64,000 bases of DNA from Syngnathus acus (taxonomy: Eukaryota > Chordata > Actinopteri > Syngnathiformes > Syngnathidae): contig NC_051108.1 in assembly GCF_901709675.1 (NCBI RefSeq), positions 6,477,131-6,541,130 of the forward strand. Reading direction: 5' to 3'. Positions 12,201 through 34,472 of this stretch are shown here, piece by piece. Both the position numbers and the translations under genes were made by a program. Positions within the stretch are counted from its first letter, which is position 1. Each line of letters opens with the position of its first letter. Under the pieces are notes generated by a model. That model saw nothing but the letters and a program-made list of their open reading frames with translations, did not search any database and had not been told where the DNA came from.

Positions 12201-14799
12201 CGGACTAGGATTAACCAATCCAAACCGTACTACTAACATGCCGCCCCCCCTCCTCGCATGTGTCCTTGGGAGTCTTAACTGTCTCAAGTCTCGCTGCTTT
12301 ATTTTCTCTGCCAGCCCACAGAAGTTCCTCTCTGGTGCCTTACAAGTGATGTCAATTAGGGACCTCCGTGAAGGCGCGAGGCGGCAGACAGTCAGAGCAG
12401 TAAGAGCCCAGAGGAAATTGTCCTCGTACCCCCACCCGCCTCCTTGACTCCCTCGTGCCTTGCCGCCTTTTATTCGCTCACTTGCTACTACCCGCCCGCT
12501 CCGCATTTTCATCATTCGTTTTACCCTGTCGCCAACGTTAATTGTCCCAACATTAATAGTCGTCAATCGCACAGAGCAAAAGAGAAACGACTTTGCTTGA
12601 AGGTTTCTGATTAGCCTAACATCTGTGTTCATTTCCGTTAGCCTGTCTATGGCTTTCGCATTTATATTAGCATTAAACTGCCGGAGTTTCCTTTGATGAA
12701 ATGAAATGATTTGACATCTTGGATAAAAAAAATAAAAAAAATGTTGAAATGAGTTTAGAACCTTCATTTAGACAAAAGTAGTGCTCTGTACTCTCTGAAG
12801 AGGTTGAGTGGAATATTAGAGACCCTTAGATGATGTCACGGCCCGTTGACAAACAATAAATACGGGCTTAGCTGTGATCCGTACCGCCATGAGGTCATCC
12901 AGAGTAAGGTTACCGGCCACCGTCATTTGTTGTCCTCGGGCAGGTCAGCCATCTCCGTTGCCAGCCTCGCTCCCAGCGCGGCCTTCTCCCGTCCTGCTTT
13001 TATCCGGCTGATTGGCTGGTTTTGGCCGCAGCCCGGACCTGGCGGGGCCGGCAGGCGTCTTCTCAAACGTGGAAACATCTCTGTTCGCCGAAAGCCTCGT
13101 CGGCGGCCTTCTCCAAGAAGCTGTAATTAAGGGTCTTGAAAAATGCACCGCTGTGAAATGGAGCCTTAATCCTCTCGTCTTTTCCCCTCCTCGATGATGA
13201 CGATGGTTAAAAACAAGCCTGGCCTCTGTTGTGCTGTCGTGTACTTAGCATTTGTGTCGTGACGTGAAAACATGAATACTTTAATACTGGTTTTGATGCT
13301 AATATAAAAAAATATTCGGAGTCTTTGTAGCTCATTTTCCAACTAAATTTTTGTGTGCCTCCTGCTCCGGGCCTGGAGTTTATCTCTATTCCAGAAATAA
13401 TTCCGACGACTCGCGTGCATCCGTCGGCGAAGCGTGAGCTGACATTTTGGAACGTCGGGACAAAATGAAGCATATTCCCGCCGCCTCGGGCTCGTGGAGG
13501 GGGAAATGTAACCTAATCGTTGGCTTGACCACGTGCCAGATGCGTGTCAGTGCTTTCAGTATTCCCCCCCCGCTATATCACTATGTAGGATTCCTGCTAA
13601 TTTACAGGGGTAGTGGGTTACAGAAAAAAATCCCCATTTAGAGTCTTTCTAGTGCTTTTATTTTCGGACCACTTTGTGCATCAACATGCTGAGCAGAACT
13701 GTTTCCTGAAAATGACAGTAAGAGCTAGTGAGAACAGCTGCTAAACAATACTTTAAAAAATGTTTTAAATTTGTTAAAAGTATGTGGGAGTGGTGAAACT
13801 ATTTTTAAAATAATTTGTTATGGTCTCTTATTGTGGAGTGTCACCTATTTGAATGGGTGGCTGTCCCTCACGCACACACCCACACAGTATGTGTTTTCCA
13901 TAAGGAGCAATAAAATGTTTTCTAATCTTATTCCACCTTCAAAATGCCTGATGTTCGGCTCTTATTTTAGAAGCATCAAAGCGCTAGCTTGCAATAAAAC
14001 TTGGTGGAGTTTAGTGGAAAAGCAGCAGTGGCATTACACACACAGACACAAACACACACATAGGTTTGTGTGTGTGGTGTGTTTGTGTGTGTGTGATGTG
14101 GCAGCCAGGAGACTGACTGGAGACTGATGTCTAATCAGGGGGTTGGGCAAATGAGTGAGAATGAATGAGAGCCTCTCAGAGGGCCAATGATGCCCTCTAC
14201 AGTAGACACACACATACAAAGTATTACTCAGTTTACACTGTCTGTATTTTACGTTTAAGAACTGACAACGTTGTACTTTATAGTTTTTATTAAAAGAAAA
14301 AAAGTGTATTTATTTTGGGATTTAATTTGGGAAAGAAAATTAGGAATATTTTTTTCCAATGTGGCTTTTTTGCCCATCTAAAGCGTTTGAAATGTTTTAG
14401 TTCTCTAATAACCTTTTTTGAATATATTTTCAATTTAATGTATTTATTGTATGCTTTTGCCCACTAGATGGGAGCAAAATGTATGTAATATGAGTGTGTT
14501 TTCTTGTGTAAAGTACAGTAGAACTAGTACAAATATTAGTCAAACTACTATGACTAGTAGTTTACTTGTAGTAAACATATGCTTTGATTATTTCCATTTA
14601 ATTTTTTTATTTTTATTGTTTTCCTCCTCATCCTAGTTAAGATGCTGAAAATTCCTCACTAAGTTACCTTTACAAATTATTAATAGCCGCTACTGAGTTT
14701 TTTTCTGTAAGTTTGCATTTCTCATTTTCTATCCACATAAAGACATATCCAGCAGCCTAATAAATTCAGGACATTTTTATTACATGGAAACACACACCT

Positions 14800-15010
14800 T
14801 GAACGCAACACGCGCACTTGTTTTGCCCCGTGAACGCCACACACGCGCGACTCGAGACTCTTCCGGGAACACGCGCTCACTGAGTACGCTCCGAGCACGC
14901 AAAAGGATCGAATCGCTCCTCAGTCAACGCGACACACGCGGGCATGCACACACTCGAAAGGCTTCCTGAACGCAACACACACTGTCGTCGCTCCGTGAAC
15001 GCAACACACG
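14800..15010. repeat. Degenerate CpG-rich repeat upstream of the runx2 proximal promoter
   Basis: Variants of GAACGCAACACACGCGC recur at about 14801, 14831, 14923, 14969 and 14998, often preceded by CCGTGAACGC or CTCCGTGAACGC. The block is rich in CpG and CACACGCG. It lies 650-850 bp upstream of the P2 start codon. Its function is unknown; it may simply be a decaying minisatellite. Confidence 0.55.
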
Positions 15011-15359
15011 CGCTCGGAGGACGGTGCTCTTGCGCGCTCTTATGATTTTGTTGTGGTCGTCACCGTGGCTCATGCGGGTACGTACACGCGTGTGTGGGAG
15101 GCGTAACGCCCCCTCAGTTTATACTAGCTATTTAAAAAAACACGGACGGTAACACGCGCTCCACGAAGAAGCCTCTCCGCCTCCCTCGCACGCGTGTAAA
15201 GGAGATACGGAAAAATATTTTTCTTGTTTTGCGATAGTTTGCAATGAATAATTTCATATTGAGGTGTTGTCGTTTTTTTTTTCCAAGGCATAGATCACAC
15301 CTGTACATAAAAGTTTGTCTGTGACGCACCTGGAAGCCGCCTAGACGTTTTTTTAAGCC

Positions 15360-26934
<11,575 letters not shown>

Positions 26935-28860
26935 ACACCTGACTGAAAAGGGATTTCTTTTGTTTAAAGCAGCTCATCCTAACTTGTGTGGACTTGTCTT
27001 CCTGGAATGTTTGGACCAAAGCGCTCAAAGCAGCAATAAGAAGCACATCTTTCCTAACAGACTTTTTTTTGTATCTCTTTAATACCAATGGACAGGAGGC
27101 ACAAACAAAAAAGAACAAAATAATAATGTTTACACTACCACATTGAAGTCTGAATTTAACCAGCATAAATTTGTATATTTTGAAGGGGCAACTTTATCAG
27201 CAACATTTTTCCCTTAAAAAATTTCTTGAACATTTTGAAATATTTTGACTTTTCCTCAAATCTCCAGTTTTGTTCTGGTAAGATTCCGGCGTTGATGTGG
27301 TAGCGTAATTGTTTATCTTTGCTTTTACGTCTTTCATCCTGATTGTTCCTTTAATGCTTTGTTTTGCATTAGGCATGTTTTTTGTTTTTTTTTCTATACG
27401 ACAATACAGAGACGCACTGAGCAGCGAGACTTATTTAAACGTGTATATTACAGGGCGTTCTGCTTCCTGTTTAACTTATGAAGCCATAACTTATGTATTA
27501 TTGTATTTTTGAAACTTGACTCATCCCAGTACTTTTGCTGCGTCTTTATGACTCAATTTTTCAACACGGCGACAACAAAATACAATTTTGTACGACAACC
27601 AAGATTCAGACAATCAGTGAAATTCCAATAAAAGAGCTCAGGATCCAAAGATTTTGTTGTTTGATACGTGACCACTTTAAGAAAGTTGGTCAGGGTGTTT
27701 GACACTCGCGTTGGTTCTTTTAAGAATTCTTTTCTTTGTCATGTTGACGCCATCTTGACTTAAGTAAAAGCACTTAATGGTTACAAAAGTTGTATGATGT
27801 CATCCTGTTGCCTGATTGGCTGTTAGTAGTCAGCAATTATGTGCATACATTTATTTTCAACATTGTCAGAGGATTCATTTTTAACATTTGAATTCTATTC
27901 TCCATCAATTCCAAAGGTACATTTTTGTAAACTTTTGTACAATACCAAAAATAGTGCAATTTTGTACAAAACACACTTTTCTAAGAGGCCTTTTCTCACA
28001 TTCACTTTGTAGGATTTTGTACAAAACTGATGGTTTAAATAGTTTCAACAAAATACAATTGGGAAATTATGATGTGGTGCACAAAAATTGCAGATGAAGT
28101 TTTCTGAGCGCTATGTCCGCTGTCTTTCGTTGTACAGCTTTTCCTTTGTATTAAATATGAAAAAATTAAGTTTTATTTTTCTATTGCTTATTTTGACATT
28201 TGGAATTAGTTTCTTGTGTAGATAAGTGTATGTCTACATGTATGTGTATATAATATACAATACACATATATTTACACAGACACATTCATACATGTACACT
28301 ATAACTTTTTTGGTATTCTAAATTTTCTTACATTTTATTTTATTTAAATTACCATTTTTTTATTCTTCTAGAATTTATTTTTTAGATGTACTTAAAATAT
28401 AGTTTTAAAAGTTTATTTTAATTTAATTTATTTATTTTTTACTTTTTTTTAAATTGGCAAATCAATCCACTTGAGCTTTTTTTGTAGGATTACCTACTAA
28501 ATTGAGAAATGAAAAGAAAAATTAACCGGTTTTAATTTTTTTTTAAGATTTTTAATATTTTAAAAAAGAAGACATCTGTTTTTAGTTCATCAATCATCAT
28601 GGACAATGTTTTGCACTATCAGCACTACCACAAACTTTGGCACAAAATGAGATGCAGACGTCAATGTTGGGCATTTGGTTGTCATCAGATCTTTTATTTA
28701 GTGGGCGCTAATATAATAAAGTCATTCAGGTGGATTTTATTTTTGAAGGGTTGCATGCAGAGCAAATCAAATATTCCACACACATACACGCATGACATTC
28801 CCACTGCTTCAGCCTGAAAAGTCAAAGTATTTATGTTGTAACTGGAGAAAGCAAATAAAA
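26935..28860 (+). other. runx2: runx2 3' UTR / downstream flank with polyadenylation signals
   Basis: The sequence after the stop codon is AT-rich, as expected for the long RUNX2 3' UTR. AATAAA hexamers occur at 27628-27633 (in CCAATAAAAG) and 28854-28859. Two perfect 12-bp palindromes TTTTGTACAAAA occur at 27960-27971 and 28015-28026, with half-copies near 27578 and 27932. A Pumilio-like TGTATATT lies near 27171. Which signal is used cannot be told from sequence. Confidence 0.5.
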
Positions 28861-31800
28861 AGCTTTTAGATGATTTGATGGATTTTAATGACATGGTTTT
28901 TTTGCACTGTCTCCCAGATAACGACCAACATCTGGACTGATCTTTTCCAACTTTTTGTGTGTGCGTGCGTGTGTGCGTGCGTGTGCCTGTGTGTGCGCGT
29001 GTGTGTTTTTATCCCATGTGTGTTGCTTGTTGATGTGTGACATTTTAGGATTTAGAAGAATTCAAATCTGGAATTAATTGGATGGCTTTTATTTCTCAGG
29101 ACATTAACAGGGCATATTTGACAAATAAGGTCATCAAGTGATTCCTGACCCAGAGCCCTGACTGATAGGGAACTAGTACCGTATTTTTTGTCGAGTGCCG
29201 AGGAACACTATTGGTCAGTATTTGCATGGGAATTCGATTGGCCGAGAAAATGCACGAACTCTTGCAACGGTGCTGCGTGTGCTGTATCTTTAATAGCTAT
29301 GCGGGGTGTGCGCATGCGTCGTGTGGTGGCAAGCGGGTTCGTCAAACTTTCAACCCGGTAGTGTGTTACTCACCTGTGCACGACTGCGGTTTAAATACTG
29401 CCGTTATTTTGCACGGCACGGCGGATTATACCCTTGGCCACAATGCACAGCGAGTTCCTGGTCAAGGTAAGCCATTGTAAACTTTTTGGCGTGAGTCGTT
29501 GTGCAATAGCGTGTTGTGTGTTGTGGTGTGTACGTGTGCTCTTGCATTTGATGTGCGTGTCATACCAAATAGGTTTTTAGCACTTACCATTTTGTGTGCA
29601 TGTTCTTGTCCGCAAATGAGTATTTTTTTAAAGCTACAATTTTCTATTTTATGGCTACAAATAAGTGTTTTGCACTTATGGGATCCATAATTAGTATTTT
29701 GCAACCACAAATTAGCGTTTTGTGCTCAGGTCGCAACTGTATCGACTCAATTGATATTTTTAAGGTTCTGTTTGACTAAACGAGGAATATTTCCACTTTT
29801 CCTCATCTGTCTGTCATCGTACAGTAGTTATTCTTTGGGATCGTCACTATGTCTGAGCGCGAGTTGTCTTTGGATGATAGTGGTGGCGACAATTTGGGGT
29901 CTGGGTGGCGGGGGCGGTTTAGATGGGCGGCGCTCATCCAGACTCCTGCCGCCGTCAGTGGCGTTCCAGAGACGGGAGCAGAGACACGGACACGCCGGGA
30001 AGCTGTTTTACATTATTCCCAGACATTATAGAGCCAATCTAAGTGTGTTCACATGAGTTGGGAAAAAAAGGGGTTGGGGGGGGTTAAGCTTCACCATCCG
30101 TGTGAGTGTGTGCGTGTGTCTATGTGTGTGTTTTTTTAGAAGGTGCATGTCAAGAACATTCTTGGGATTTCCATGAATTTAAATTATTGTGAAAGGGGAA
30201 AAAAGAGAAGGGGGGGGGGGGGGGGATCACACTGGTTGTACTTTGACATTCCCGGCGTTGTGCAATTACAATGATGAAGTTAAAACAAGCCAGACGCCCA
30301 AAGACATTTGCATCAGTTGACTATGTGAAAAGTACACAAGGAGCTCTCAGAAAGGCGTGTGATCATGTCATTCCATAAGTCCCTATATTGTGAAAATAAA
30401 TCTGTCATGTAAATTTGACACACCACAGAGAAAAGTGTTGCTAACAACCCTGCCAAATTTGAATGATTAAAGAAAACAACTTTACCAAGTAAATCAAACG
30501 AAGCTTCATAGTTGTGATAGATCGGTCATTCTTTTTGCTCTCAAACGTTGTGGGTGCAACCACGCCCCGCCGTCAATCAATTGTCAATTTGCGCGCATAT
30601 GTCATTCAAAAAGCAGAAAAAGTCCTGGTGAAGAACAGTTTTATAGCTGAAAGCCACTCGGGTATCTCTGATAAGAGCCTTACCAAAGAGTCATCTTAAT
30701 TTAAACTGAGTCAAGAGCAAGTGTGTACTTTGGCGCCCCCTAACGGCCATTGAAAAGTGTGACTTGGATGAGGGGGGGCGCCCACCCATGCGGCCCTACC
30801 CGGAGCCAAAGGCAGTCTAGCTTGTCCTTATTAAGTTAGTGCCGCTCCAACACATTTTTGCCTCTGCATGCTAAATGAATGCCAGATCCCAGCCCGTCCC
30901 CAATTGCTGGTCCCGCCCAGCACACCAACGCCTCCCATACCCCCCCCCCCCCCCAAGTGGGCCCCCAAACCTAACCCAATTTATAAAAGTGACTTGTCTT
31001 TGCTGACCCAATATGAGAAAATGATGAACTGGCGGGGAAAGTGCATCCAGGCAGCCGGCCAGAACCTTGCAGAAAGCCAGAAGTCATTCTTCAAGGCATG
31101 AAAGTGCCCCCCCCCCTTCCAGCCCCCTCTTGGAACCGCTTTTGGGGGTCCGCAAGCAAGTCTCCGTGTTCTTTTATTTCCTGAAACACCAGCGACAAAA
31201 CAGACAAGAGAATGCAATTTCTCTAGAACTTGCATGTGAATGCTGAAAAGCTCAAGCTGAACTGAAATTCCAATCCTGGTACTGCTTATTGGGGTCTATG
31301 AAAACAAAGCAAATCGTGCTTATTAACTCAAATTCTTCATATATGTCATAACATCTGTCAGATCAGATCTGTCGCCCAAACATGAAAGCAACGGCGTCCA
31401 TTTTCAAAGTGCCAGGACCATGGACAGCGACCAGGTGTGCAAACAAAGGGCTCCTTTGTGAGCAGCCCCCACGCCCACGTTACTGTTTGGAATTAGACAT
31501 CATCCCGACTGTCAGACCCAGGCGGGTACGCAATGCGAGGCGGACTGAAGCCGCGTGCCAGAACTTTATGCTGAACAGGCCAAAGGCACCCCCCCCCCCT
31601 TACACACACACACACACGCACACTTTCTGACTTTTTTTTTTTTTTTTTAAAGACGCTGTTAATGAGTGTAGCAAAAAGAAGCATAAAAGAAAGTCAACTA
31701 TACAAAATTGCCATTTGTGTCTTTTTTGTACTTCGTATTGGTATTTGTTTCGTCCCACCGCAGCTAATTAGCAAGCCGCGAAGAAACGCCAGGCAGGCGG

Positions 31801-32487
31801 GCGGCCCGCGTTTATTTTCTCTGGCATCAAGTCAGAGCGCCTTTTCTTCAAGCGAGGAAAACTGGAGACGACTCGCGTGGCGGCGCTTCTCGGCTTTTCC
31901 GAGACGGGATGGCGTTGGAGCTCTGGCACGGAAGCCTCTTCCATTTGTAGCCGTCCTGCGTCAGCCAAAGGATGGGATTTTATTTGCAGAGTCACCGTTA
32001 AAGTGCAGTACCTTCACCTTAAATGTTCCAAACCGCAGCGCGTGCTAGAAACTCCTTCGAGGCACGGCACATCTTCGACTTTATAGGCTCGAGCGAATAA
32101 AAACTCTTTGCAGTTTGTTAAAGCAAAAACTAAGCATGAGGAGACAAAACAAGTGAAGTTTAATGACAACCAAGAGGAACTTTGACGTTGACGGCTCGTA
32201 GGCGCGCCATCCCGTGGGAAGACGAGGCGCAGCGGGAGCTCAATAATAAACATGAGAGTCGGGCGAGACGTCCACAGGCGTGGGGATAAATAAATCTCAC
32301 CGCCTCGACGCCTGTGAGTCAAAGCTTTGCAGCACATGTGAAAGGGAGCTTTGTGTCATGAGGAATAAATAGCTCACAGACAGCAGGAGCGGGACCATCC
32401 GTCACATCTGAGTGCATTTGAGCATCCTTAAACTAATAAATCTCTGCAGGGCTGAGAGAAAAAAGGAAGGTTTTGGTAGTTAAGAGG
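28861..32487. other. runx2-clic5 intergenic region
   Basis: No established gene was recognised. It contains a TG-rich microsatellite (28957-29005), a promoter-like CpG patch at 29200-29470 (separate entry), a G16 run (30210-30225), C-runs near 30943 and 31110, and a poly-T (31631-31648). The GC-rich part 31770-32350 probably includes the clic5 3' UTR. Minus-strand hexamers that could end clic5 are ATTAAA (plus-strand TTTAAT at about 32159) and AATAAA (plus-strand TTTATT at 31811-31816). Confidence 0.5.
29200..29467 (+). promoter_or_regulatory. Promoter-like CpG patch with a possible orphan first exon
   Basis: Within about 260 bp there are two inverted CCAAT boxes (ATTGG at about 29211 and 29235), an NRF1-like GCGCATGCG near 29310 and a TTTAAATA at about 29390. 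An ATG at 29444 then opens MHSEFLVK and runs straight into CAAG|GTAAGC at 29468. The arrangement is what a small CpG promoter with a first coding exon looks like. I could not find a convincing second exon downstream on the plus strand, and the eight residues are too few to assign. It could also be chance or a regulatory element of a neighbour. Confidence 0.3.
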
Positions 32488-34441
32488 CTACTTGGCGAGC
32501 CTCTTGGCCACGTCCTTGTAGGCAATCTCGATCTCGGCATCGGCGGCGCACGTGTTGTTGAACTCGTCGCGGGCGGCAGCGTTCTTCAGGTAGCGCCAGA
32601 TACCCGTCATGTCCGAGGGGATGTCGTAGTTACGGTACTTCTTGGCCACCACCTGCAAGACACAAATGGGAAAGTTTTGCATACCAAAATGGTAGATTTT
32701 AGGCATGGCTTCTTGAGACTTTTTGTGGGCCTTCTGATAATTGGCATGCCCATGAAATGTCATGATGCTTGGTGAAACTAGCATCAGGAGCTGATTATTG
32801 TTATTATTTTTATTTTTTTTATCTACCTTGACAATGTGCAGTTTGGGCAGCAGGTTGCAGTCAGCCAATGTCAGCTCATTTCCGTCCAGGAAGTTTCTTC
32901 TGGACTCCTTTTCCTCCTCTCTACTGTTAGCATCGATCTCGTCAGGCAGGGGACTGTTCAGATAGTCGTCCAGTTTCTGTAGGGCCCTTGTCAGACCTTG
33001 CCCTAGCGCTAAAAGCATGCAAAGTACTGTTCTCATAATGTCCACTAGATGGTAGCAAAGTATTCCGTAAGATGCAAACAGTGGAGTCTGCTGCCCTCTA
33101 CTGATAAATGTCATCATTTCACCCTATCTTGACTTATTTTTTATTAACATTATCATTATTTCCCAAACATTTTAATGAATTATTTAATTAAATTATAAAC
33201 TCAATCATTTCACAATTTCCCCCCAAAAAATTTAATACAACAATGGCATTATAATTTAAAAAATAATTTAAAATAAATAAAAATACATTTTAAAAATATT
33301 TCACACAGAAAAAACCACAGTAAGCTTCCTCACCATTGTTAGCATCCATTTTGGTATTCTTGATGAATGCTGAGAACTTGGCGAAGATGTCGTTGCCCGC
33401 TGTGTTTGACTCTCTATGTTTGGCTGCCAGTTTGGGATACCTCGATTACAATCAGAAGAACAAAAATAATCAGGTCTTTACTATCATTATTATGATATTA
33501 TTATTATTAATATATTTCAAACCAAAACACTGGTTACCTACTTTTGACCTACATACAATACATACTTTGTGTGTGTGAATGTGTGTTTGTGTTACTTGGG
33601 TGGCGCCAGCATTTCCTCGAGGAACTCTTCAATCTTATTGATATCCGTTTTGACTTCTCCGTTGTAGGTGAGGAACGGCGGGTGGGTGCCGGGCGCCAGG
33701 TTATTAAGGTCGGCCGGCTTCCTGAGGGAGGTCAATTCCGAACAAGATGCAATTTTTTTTAAATTCTGTATAATGGATTTCATGGTGTACGATTTCAAAG
33801 GCATTCATTCCAACAATGATTATCAACCTTGTTACACTAATTAGAGTAAGTATCTATGTTAAGTACATTGTAGTCAATGTGGAGTGAGTGGATGAGGCTT
33901 CACTGCGTTCAAAATCATTCACTCACTATTATATCGTAAAACTACTTTTGGACTTGTCAGGGACGTCAACGTTATGTCAAGGTCAGCTAGTACACATTCC
34001 TAATAGTGCCCAAATAAATAAATAAGTAAATTGAATAAAAAATAATAATAATCACGTCATCGCTCACCTCTTGAGATCTACAGTGGTGACATTGAAGACG
34101 ACGCCTTTGAGCCATAAAATCATGAAGAGACGCTGAGAGAAAGGACAGTTGCCAATACTCTCGCCATCGCTGCCCGCCTAGGAACAGTCATTCCAGAATT
34201 ATCATGAGGAGGAATCCTAGTCATTATTTTTGTCATCTATACTTTAAAATCAATTAAAAGAAGTTATGACAAAGTGGGGGAACACTGTAGTTGATTGTTA
34301 GCAACTTTAGCCAGATGCAATTTAAACCTTTGCGTGAAGAAAATACCTATGCAGCAAGGACTCAATTGATTTTGAATGAGCTCATGTTTCAGCGCACATT
34401 GAAGAGCATACACCTAACCCACCATCTAAATTATGAATGTT

Positions 34442-34472
<31 letters not shown>

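Larger units (their letters stand above)
3713..14799. other. Remainder of runx2 intron 1 (non-coding)
   Basis: No coding exon with family resemblance was found. Sequence character is uneven. There are AT-rich stretches, and several GC-richer, low-repeat islands at roughly 4080-4330, 5040-5300, 9990-10140, 10990-11180, 12230-12470 and 12890-13190 that could be conserved regulatory elements. Their conservation cannot be judged from one sequence. Short poly-T runs occur at 8047-8066 and 9881-9892. A CA/TG-rich patch lies at 14031-14095. The longest open frame (12063-12767, minus strand) matches no family I know. Confidence 0.5.
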
